7,785 nt of DNA from Promethearchaeota archaeon (GTDB lineage: Archaea; Asgardarchaeota; Lokiarchaeia; Sigynarchaeales; SOKP01): positions 1 through 7,785 of the forward strand of contig WJKD01000383.1 in the NCBI GenBank assembly GCA_014729315.1. The letters are read 5' to 3'. Position 1 is the stretch's first letter; each line of letters begins with the position of its first letter. A program made the translations under genes and the position numbers. Below are positions 1 through 5,877 of the stretch, piece by piece. The notes beneath the pieces were generated by a model that was not told the origin of the DNA, ran no database searches, and worked only from the letters and a program-made list of their open reading frames with translations.

Positions 1-1081
1 AATCTATGGAAGTGTTTAATGACGAATTATAGAGTTTAAAGTTTTTGTTTTCGGACATTATCGTGTCAAATGCTTTAGTATAATAGGAGTGTGCCAATTC
101 GAGGTTCAATCTTGCCCTCTTATTATTTTGGTTAGTAATATCATTTAATTGATTAAATATTAATTTAAGCTTTTTTAATATTTCTATAGAATAATTGTAA
201 TCACCACAAAACCTCAATACTCTTCCGAAAAGAAATAGAAAATTGTAAGCATCTACATTTGAATATCCTTTTGAATAAAGTTCTTTTAGATTTTCCCTGG
301 CAATCGGATAATCTCCTATCTTAAACGCACATAAGCCTTGTAAATAAAGAGATCTTTCTATATATTCCCTTTTTCCAGTTTCGGATGCAATTTCCTCTAA
401 TCTCTTATAATATTTTGTTGCAGCATTGTACTTTTTTAGTTTAACGAGCGCATTGGCAAAAAAATAGATAGATTCTATAGTTAACTCGAAATTATTTTCA
501 GAATGGAATTTTAAATAAGTTTTTTTTAAAAAATTCACCGCTTTTTCAAAATCATTCGCAGAATAAAACTTAATCCCTTTTTCAAAATCCTTTAAAGCTT
601 CACTAAAACTATAATGTTTTAAGTTTAAGTCTGAATCTTTAATTTTTTCCTCAAACTCATATCGTTGCACTGCTTTTTGATAATACTTAATAATAGAGGG
701 ATGTTCTTTCTCAATAAATTCCAAACCACAATTATTTACAATTTCTAAATATTTATCAAGATCATCGTCTGTTAGAAAGTCAGGGAATAGAAAACAAACC
801 ATAAAGGCATTAGAAATTGTATTGTTTTCCAAACTTTCATTGAATCCTATAAAAATTACAGCTTTCTTCCTTCTATTTCTTATCGGAAGCTTAAAAATTG
901 AGCTTCTAAATTTTTTGATATCATGCTCTTGTGCGTAAAAATTTTGAAATGAAAAAAAAATTTGCATTGTCAAAAGATCAAAATCAATAGGAGAACGTTT
1001 TGGATGAAGATCTAAAATACTCGCTCCTGTATATTTATTCCAAGAAGCCGCATAACATAAAACATCAGATTCATACGTCAT
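1..1081 (-). CDS. Longin-like domain plus TPR repeat protein, C-terminus cut by window edge
   Basis: An open frame runs from an ATG at 1081 to the left edge, giving 360 residues with no stop, so the C-terminus is missing. Residues 1-120 alternate strands and helices in a longin/roadblock-like order: a beta hairpin (VLCYAASWNKYTGASILDLHP, 7-27, one residue trimmed at most), a helix with LLTMQIFFSFQNFYAQ, a hairpin with FKLPIRNRRKKAVIFIGF, a strand FMVCFLFP and the acidic helix LTDDDLDKYLEIV. From about 160 on, TPR-like helical hairpins follow, for example EKGIKFYSANDFEKAVNFL (168-185), YLQGLCAFKIGDYPIARENL (246-265) and FGRVLRFCGDYNYSIEIL (285-302), with the usual G-[DN]-[YF]-x-x-[AS] turn. 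Longin domains in known systems act as platforms for small GTPases and trafficking adaptors, and TPRs bind proteins; a scaffold or adaptor role is therefore inferred. The start lies 9 bases after the preceding stop, so it is the last visible member of the operon. The TPR call is firm; the longin call is moderate because longin and roadblock folds are hard to separate by eye. Confidence 0.8.
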   Translation of the reverse strand, partial: MTYESDVLCYAASWNKYTGASILDLHPKRSPIDFDLLTMQIFFSFQNFYAQEHDIKKFRSSIFKLPIRNRRKKAVIFIGFNESLENNTISNAFMVCFLFPDFLTDDDLDKYLEIVNNCGLEFIEKEHPSIIKYYQKAVQRYEFEEKIKDSDLNLKHYSFSEALKDFEKGIKFYSANDFEKAVNFLKKTYLKFHSENNFELTIESIYFFANALVKLKKYNAATKYYKRLEEIASETGKREYIERSLYLQGLCAFKIGDYPIARENLKELYSKGYSNVDAYNFLFLFGRVLRFCGDYNYSIEILKKLKLIFNQLNDITNQNNKRARLNLELAHSYYTKAFDTIMSENKNFKLYNSSLNTSID

Positions 1082-1090
1082 AGATCTCGT

Positions 1091-3136
1091 TTAAGAAGTC
1101 CTCTTAACGGTGCTCAATAAGAGATTTTTAATGTCTTTATATTTTTGCAATGCTTCGATAATTTTTCCTTTATTTACAGCTTGTAAACCTTGATCGCTCA
1201 GTTTGTTAATCTGATCTTCAATTTCTCCGAAATTAGAATTATCGATTAGAATATATTCAAATTCCATTTTCTCTCCTGAAAATGAATTTATTTCCCACTT
1301 GAATAATTGTCCTAATTCATCATCCACTAAAAGTCGAGGTACTGTTCTTTTGGGATGTTCAATATAATGATTTAAAGTTAAAGGTATAATATCTTCAATT
1401 AAAACCGTATCAAGTGAGTTTTTTTTCCCTTTTACTAAAGCTGTATTAGCCCGGTAGACTTTATTTTGTATTTGAGTTAAATTGAAATGAGTTTTTGTGA
1501 TAAAGATTTCGTCATTTATAGGAAAAATAATTGTACGAGAGATTCTCCTCCTTAGAGAATATTTGATTAAAATTCCTTGATTTTTTTCAAGAGCCCCGGG
1601 GTTCCAAATTATTTCTATTCCATTCTCTGTGAGAACATACTTAGGAAGGCGCTCAACGGGGTTTCCATCATATGTAATTTCTTTAATCTCATAATCATAT
1701 GGGATGAGATCTCTTAATTCAGATTCGATTATGTCCTTATCGCTCCTGTTTTTAAGCCTTGAATTAACATTAAAAACAATTTCCCCATTATTTTCACTTT
1801 TCTCAATCTCCCATTCATCCATTTTTTGAAAAATCTCACCATCTGCAGTAACATACAATAATTTGCTTATTATTGAATTGGATAACTTGACTCGGTGTTC
1901 ATTTAACAAATAATTAAGTTGTTCCATTCTCTCTTGATTATTTTCCGAAAGATCTCCTATATAATCTTTCACAGAAAATCTTGAGACAATAGGAAGAATT
2001 TGGTCCTCGTTTTGTATTATATCTTCTATTTTACTAGCTTCTTTTCTTAAATTTTCGAGCGCTTCTTGCTTTTTCTTAGTTTCTTCTTCCATCTCTTTAG
2101 TTAGTTCATCTACTAATTCTACATGTCGCTTTTCCTCGTCCTTGTTGGATATCTCTCTAGCCAATTTAATTATTTCTTCACAATTGTTTATTGCTGCCTT
2201 ATAGAAGCGATTCTCCTCGTTTCGTCTTCTCTTATCTTTCAATTTAGCTAAATCTAAGTATGCTTGTTTATATTTTATTTCAGCGGCTACTATATCTTTT
2301 CTCGTTTTTATCAATTTTTTATCACACATAGGAAGGCTTTCATTTTTCAGCAAATCCAACATAGGATCAATTCTTGAAAGCGCTTCTTTAAAAGAATTCT
2401 GTTCTTTCAATGAAATACTTTCTTCTACTGCTACATCGACTTTCTGGCAAATTTCAAATTTTCTTTTCTGTTCCTGATATTGATTTTCGTGTGAATTCCA
2501 TTTTAATTTCATATCTTTTGAATATACATCGGATAAGTGGGACTTTGCACTTTCTATTATTTTTCCGACTTCTGTAATTTCATTATTTTCTAAATGACTG
2601 ATAAACTTAGATTCTAATTTTTTCAATTCAGTTTCCAATTTTTCTTGTTTCGATTTAAATTCGCCCCAATACTCTTTTTCTTTCGAAATTAGTTCTTTCA
2701 CATTAGGTAGCTCGTTTAGATTTCTTATGTTTAGATACTTAGTTTTGAATTTATCAATTAGTGAGTGAGCTTCTGGGATTTGGTTTTTCGCAATTAATTT
2801 TTGAAATCTATCATTAATAATTTTAAAATTTTCTTTAATAATCTTTATCTGATCTTTTTCAGCTATCTTGCGATTTATTTCTTCTATAAAATCTTTTTGT
2901 TCCTTTACAATTGATTTTAAATCAGCTTCCTTTGCTAAGTTAATAATATTATTAGCAACTTTTTTGGCATCGCTAAATTCTCCAATCATAAAATGATTAT
3001 TTGCGACGACTCTCATGTTATCGATTTCGTCTAAAATTTTCACTTTTGTTTTTTTATCCTGGAGGGTTTTACTTTCTTTATTATTATCAGAAATTTTACT
3101 TTGATCTTCTTGTTTTTCATCCTTATCTGAATTCAT
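1091..3136 (-). CDS. Helical-repeat scaffold protein with C-terminal beta module, paralogue of the upstream gelsolin-domain protein
   Basis: Not a named family that I recognise. Residue numbers count from an in-frame ATG at 3145; the preferred start is the fourth codon at 3136, because AAGGAG lies 10 bases before it but only one base before the ATG at 3145. Residues 1-45 are charged and probably disordered. Residues 50-380 are helical, with a repeated [FIY]-x-[EDK]-[AV] position at 60, 126, 193, 255 and 317. A collar with GDLS (397-400) and NEHRV (415-419) leads to a beta-rich module, about 450-635, with RDLIPYDYEI (478-487), LRRRISRTIIF (531-541) and IEDIIPL (583-589). The C-terminus is a helical hairpin with GKIIEALQKY (660-669). 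Every element after the N-terminus has a counterpart in the 772-residue protein encoded 25 bases upstream, but the gelsolin-like domain is absent. No P-loop, signal peptide or membrane segment is visible. The long helices invite SMC or filament labels, which the sequence does not support. The likely role is structural scaffold, possibly a heteromeric partner of its paralogue. Confidence 0.9.
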   Translation of the reverse strand: MNSDKDEKQEDQSKISDNNKESKTLQDKKTKVKILDEIDNMRVVANNHFMIGEFSDAKKVANNIINLAKEADLKSIVKEQKDFIEEINRKIAEKDQIKIIKENFKIINDRFQKLIAKNQIPEAHSLIDKFKTKYLNIRNLNELPNVKELISKEKEYWGEFKSKQEKLETELKKLESKFISHLENNEITEVGKIIESAKSHLSDVYSKDMKLKWNSHENQYQEQKRKFEICQKVDVAVEESISLKEQNSFKEALSRIDPMLDLLKNESLPMCDKKLIKTRKDIVAAEIKYKQAYLDLAKLKDKRRRNEENRFYKAAINNCEEIIKLAREISNKDEEKRHVELVDELTKEMEEETKKKQEALENLRKEASKIEDIIQNEDQILPIVSRFSVKDYIGDLSENNQERMEQLNYLLNEHRVKLSNSIISKLLYVTADGEIFQKMDEWEIEKSENNGEIVFNVNSRLKNRSDKDIIESELRDLIPYDYEIKEITYDGNPVERLPKYVLTENGIEIIWNPGALEKNQGILIKYSLRRRISRTIIFPINDEIFITKTHFNLTQIQNKVYRANTALVKGKKNSLDTVLIEDIIPLTLNHYIEHPKRTVPRLLVDDELGQLFKWEINSFSGEKMEFEYILIDNSNFGEIEDQINKLSDQGLQAVNKGKIIEALQKYKDIKNLLLSTVKRTS

Positions 3137-3146
3137 GCTATTCATA

Positions 3147-3152
3147 CTCCTT
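3147..3152 (-). promoter_or_regulatory. Shine-Dalgarno sequence that decides the start of the 681/684-residue gene
   Basis: The minus strand reads AAGGAG followed by T and then ATGAATAGCATG. The first ATG (3145) sits one base after the motif, too close for normal initiation. The second ATG (3136) is 10 bases away, a workable spacing. The site lies in the 25-base gap after the 772-residue gene, consistent with translation from an internal cistron of an operon. It is the only strong Shine-Dalgarno match in front of any of the four genes. Confidence 0.7.
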
Positions 3153-3170
3153 ATTTAGGCAAATTTTGAT

Positions 3171-5489
3171 TTATTTGTTATAATCTTCTAGTAGATCAAT
3201 AATCTCATCGTATATATTCAATGCCTCTGTCAAATTCCCATTATAGAGAGTCTTTAATCCTTTTTTCCCCAAATCATTTACATTAATCTTTAATTCCTCT
3301 AAGCGATATAGTTCTAATAATCGATATTGATATTCCAAAGTTTTAGCGTCCATGGTACCAATATTCCATTTTATTAACTCGCCCAATTTAGAACTCGTGG
3401 TTTCTGCTGGCGAAATTTCTTTTGGTTCCTTAATGAAATGAAGATAATATAATGGAATTATATCTTCCACAACAACACCATTAATAGTCTCTCCAAAGTT
3501 ATTTGAGAATGGAAGGCTCGCTTCAAATAATCCCTCGAGTCTTAAAGGACTCAAATTTGAATGGGTTTTGATTATTTTCAATTTCCCTCTTAACATGAAG
3601 ATTATCGTGCGGGACACCCTTCTCCTTAAATCATAATTAATTTCTGTCTTTTCATTTGGAGGAATGTTCTGCAGTTGCCAATTAAGTTCCATTCCCTCTT
3701 CAGTAAGTATTTTATTGGGAAGTTCTTTAACTTCTTTACCATTTAATTCAACTTCAGTAATTTCGTAATTATATGGAATTAGATCTTTTATGATTGCCTC
3801 CTCAATATAATCGTCAAAGGGATTAACTAGTTCTGATCGAAAAGAATATTCAATCTTTTTCACTTCGTCATCCTTTTCTTCTGTTTGTTCTTTTTGCTTA
3901 ATCTCGCTAACCTGCTCCGTTTCTAAGAGTTCACCAGACTTACTTCTTATTATTGTTTTATTTTTAATCTCGTTTTTTACTTCAACGCGATGGGCATTAA
4001 GCAAATTACCTACTTTTCTTAGAGTTTCGTTAACATCGTCCGACAGATCTCCTAACATCTCGTCCACAGAAAGCTCTTCAATTAGAGGTAGCACATTTTC
4101 TTCTGGTTCGATTATGCCTTTTAGTTCTTCTGCTTGTTTCTTTAACTCTGCTCTTTTCTTCCTATTTTCTTTTTCTGATTTTTCTTTAAGTGCCTTTAAA
4201 TCATTTAATCTTTGCTTATATTCAAAGGCGATGTTATTCTGATTAACCTCTTGAGCGAGTTCAATAATTTTTTCACAATTACTAATCGCAGCTTCGAAAA
4301 ACTTTTTATCTAAATTCTCATTTAATTCAGTTTTTAAATTATCCAATTTAATATTTAAATTTTTGAATTGTTCTTCTGCTTCGATTAGTTCATTTCTTTT
4401 TTCTTCTAATTTTTTACTATATTCTAATATATCCTTATCTTGGAGGTATTGCAATACTTCGTCTATTTTTGCTGTTGCTTCTTGGAATTTAAAATTATTT
4501 TTTAATTCTGAAGTTTCTTGTAAGGATTTTTCCACCTTACTTATGGTATTTTTTTTCTTTTTTAGCTCTAAAAATTGATTCTCAACTTCGAACCATTCTT
4601 CTTTGATATCCTCGTTGGGGATTTTTAAAAGTTTTTCTTTCGCCTTTTTGAGAATTTTGTTTGCATCTTCTAATTCTCCCTTATCGATAGAATCTAGTAT
4701 TTGAGTCTTCAAATCATAAAGTTTTCTTATATTTTCTTTGCTCTCTCTTTGGAAATCCATCCATATTATTTTGTCTTTTGAAATCAAATTTCTCGCGGAA
4801 TCAAGATCATTTAAATTGTATTTTTCACCATACTGAGATTTTAAATCTTCTATTAAACTATGAGCTTTTACAATATTTTCTGGTTTATTTGTTTTAATTA
4901 ACGAGGTATATTCCTTTTCAATAGTCTCTATTTGTTCTTGAACATTAGTTAAATCATCTTTAAGGAGTATTCTATTTTCTAATTCTTTTATTTTATCTAA
5001 TTGTTCATTTTCTAGGGCACTGTCGTTTAATTTTTCTGAAATTTCAATAATTTTTTGAGCGGTTTTTATCGCATCTTCGTATTTCTCTTTCTCTTCAAAA
5101 TTCTTTAATTCCTTACTCAATTGTTCTTTTTCTTCCATTAAAGGTTTGTATTTATCCTGTTGAACTGCGATATGATTTTGTAGTTCTTCCCAATTAAAAC
5201 CTAAAAATTGGAAAAAATCCGAAGGTTCTGAACCTGATTCGACCGTAATGTTTCTTAAAATTTTCAATTCCGGAAGTTTTTCTGAAAAACGAGTTCGAAT
5301 CTCGGGGATATGATTTCTTAAGGCTTGAGTTGCTTCTTTTCCTATCCAAATATATAATCTTTTTTGCAAAGACACGTAAACCGCCAATATATCAAATAAA
5401 GTAAACGCGTCCACCAAATTATCTGGAGAAATCTCTTGAAAACTTCCGGAAATATTCATTTTAAATATTTTTAAATTGGAATCTTCCAT
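3171..5489 (-). CDS. Gelsolin-like domain protein with helical repeats and C-terminal beta module
   Basis: A 772-residue, four-part protein. Residues 5-100 match the gelsolin-repeat pattern: a strand LAVYVS, then RLYIWIGKEA (44-53), a long helix with RNHIPEIRTRF (58-68), KILRNITVESGSEP (76-89) and FFQFLGF (92-98); compare the family pattern of strand, VWVGK-x-A, helix, then E-G-x-E-P-x-x-F. Asgard archaea are known to encode gelsolin-domain proteins that act on actin; a single domain here may bind actin or may serve only as a protein-binding platform. Residues 120-455 are charged and helical, with a repeated [YFVL]-x-[EDK]-A position at 140, 209, 276, 338 and 400. A collar with GDLS (480-483) and NAHRV (498-502) precedes a beta-rich module (about 545-725) carrying KDLIPYNYEI, LRRRVSRTIIF (621-631) and VEDIIPL (674-680). 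The protein ends in a helical hairpin with GNLTEALNIY (751-760). No Shine-Dalgarno motif precedes this ATG, and it heads an operon with its paralogue and the longin/TPR gene. It carries no ATPase motif, so an SMC or kinesin assignment is unlikely. Confidence 0.92.
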   Translation of the reverse strand: MEDSNLKIFKMNISGSFQEISPDNLVDAFTLFDILAVYVSLQKRLYIWIGKEATQALRNHIPEIRTRFSEKLPELKILRNITVESGSEPSDFFQFLGFNWEELQNHIAVQQDKYKPLMEEKEQLSKELKNFEEKEKYEDAIKTAQKIIEISEKLNDSALENEQLDKIKELENRILLKDDLTNVQEQIETIEKEYTSLIKTNKPENIVKAHSLIEDLKSQYGEKYNLNDLDSARNLISKDKIIWMDFQRESKENIRKLYDLKTQILDSIDKGELEDANKILKKAKEKLLKIPNEDIKEEWFEVENQFLELKKKKNTISKVEKSLQETSELKNNFKFQEATAKIDEVLQYLQDKDILEYSKKLEEKRNELIEAEEQFKNLNIKLDNLKTELNENLDKKFFEAAISNCEKIIELAQEVNQNNIAFEYKQRLNDLKALKEKSEKENRKKRAELKKQAEELKGIIEPEENVLPLIEELSVDEMLGDLSDDVNETLRKVGNLLNAHRVEVKNEIKNKTIIRSKSGELLETEQVSEIKQKEQTEEKDDEVKKIEYSFRSELVNPFDDYIEEAIIKDLIPYNYEITEVELNGKEVKELPNKILTEEGMELNWQLQNIPPNEKTEINYDLRRRVSRTIIFMLRGKLKIIKTHSNLSPLRLEGLFEASLPFSNNFGETINGVVVEDIIPLYYLHFIKEPKEISPAETTSSKLGELIKWNIGTMDAKTLEYQYRLLELYRLEELKINVNDLGKKGLKTLYNGNLTEALNIYDEIIDLLEDYNK

Positions 5490-5544
5490 AATTAACCACG
5501 CAACAATTGGTATTTGTATTTCGTTATTAAGTATTTTTTAATCT

Positions 5545-5555
5545 AATTTATAATT
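5545..5555 (-). promoter_or_regulatory. Candidate archaeal TATA box for the gelsolin-domain operon
   Basis: The minus strand reads AATTATAAATT here, preceded by an A-rich stretch (TTTAAAAAA) where a BRE would sit. With the usual archaeal distance of about 26 bases, transcription would begin near 5524, leaving a leader of about 35 bases before the ATG at 5489. The whole gap is so AT-rich that TATA-like words are common, so this is a weak call. Confidence 0.25.
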
Positions 5556-5766
5556 TTTTAAAAAAGATATGAATTCACTTGTTTTTCAATAATAAATACC
5601 TTGAAACCCTACATTTTATATTTTACTATAGAACGCTTAGCGATGTTTTGTTCTAATATTATCAATCTTTATAGAATTATAAATATTATATTTATGCTTA
5701 AAAATCCTTCAAATATTGTATATATGATAGATACAGAACATTCTATGAAACCTGAATTACAAATCT

Positions 5767-5788
5767 AAGTATTTAGAACTAAATAATT
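5767..5788. repeat. Short inverted repeat centred on a TAGAAC copy
   Basis: TATTTAG (5770-5776) and CTAAATA (5779-5785) are perfect inverted arms around a two-base AA; the arms extend to ten bases with one mismatch. No T run follows on either strand close by, so an intrinsic terminator is not indicated. A dimeric protein-binding site is possible, but arms made almost wholly of A and T can arise by chance in this composition. Confidence 0.3.
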
Positions 5789-5835
5789 GGCTTAAAAATA
5801 CGGTTAAATTCTCATCCCACGAAAATTAGAACTAT

Positions 5836-5877
5836 AAACAATTAAAACAAAAATAATAAATAAAAAAATAAATAATA
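5836..5877 (-). terminator. T-rich archaeal-type terminator after the 630-residue gene
   Basis: Directly after the TAA stop, the minus strand is a stretch of about 40 bases made almost only of T and A, with T runs of seven (5862-5868), five and four. There is no GC hairpin. Archaeal RNA polymerase terminates at such oligo-T tracts without a stem-loop, so this is the probable end of the upstream transcript. It separates the 630-residue gene from the gelsolin-domain operon. Confidence 0.5.

Larger units (their letters stand above)
5490..5877. other. 388-base AT-rich intergenic region between two co-directional genes
   Basis: This gap follows the stop of the 630-residue gene and precedes the start of the 772-residue gene, both on the minus strand. 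It must hold the end of one transcript and probably the promoter of the next. It contains a T-rich tract just after the upstream stop, a TATA candidate near 5545-5555, repeated TAGAAC hexamers, and two short palindromes (5679-5695 and 5767-5788). The only open frame worth noting is a 41-codon one on the plus strand (5643-5768), discussed as a finding. I see no tRNA, rRNA or CRISPR repeat in it. Confidence 0.85.

Noticed and set aside
1091..3145. Interpretation of the 684-residue and longin/TPR genes as one gene broken by a point mutation
   Set aside because: The downstream frame begins with a natural-looking longin-type N-terminus, and the upstream protein ends just as its paralogue does after the C-terminal hairpin, so both ends look genuine.
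3001..3183. 60-codon plus-strand frame opposite the start of the 684-residue gene
   Set aside because: It overlaps the real gene antisense and encodes a low-complexity Tyr/Phe/Leu-rich product expected from complementing Lys/Glu/Asn codons; no ribosome-binding site.
4363..4578. 71-codon plus-strand frame inside the 772-residue gene
   Set aside because: Ser/Phe-rich mirror of the charged helical region, with no promoter or homology visible.
1091..5489. SMC/Rad50-type or kinesin-like ATPase suggested by long charged helices
   Set aside because: No Walker A (GxxxxGK[ST]), Walker B or signature motif occurs in either protein, and the helices have a 62-69 residue repeat rather than a plain heptad.
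5634..5642. CGCTTAGCG small palindrome
   Set aside because: Four-base arms with a single-base centre cannot form a hairpin and no second copy was found.
5679..5695. Perfect 7-base inverted repeat ATAAATA/TATTTAT as an operator or hairpin terminator
   Set aside because: Arms consist only of A and T in very AT-rich DNA, so chance is likely, and the stem would be unstable.
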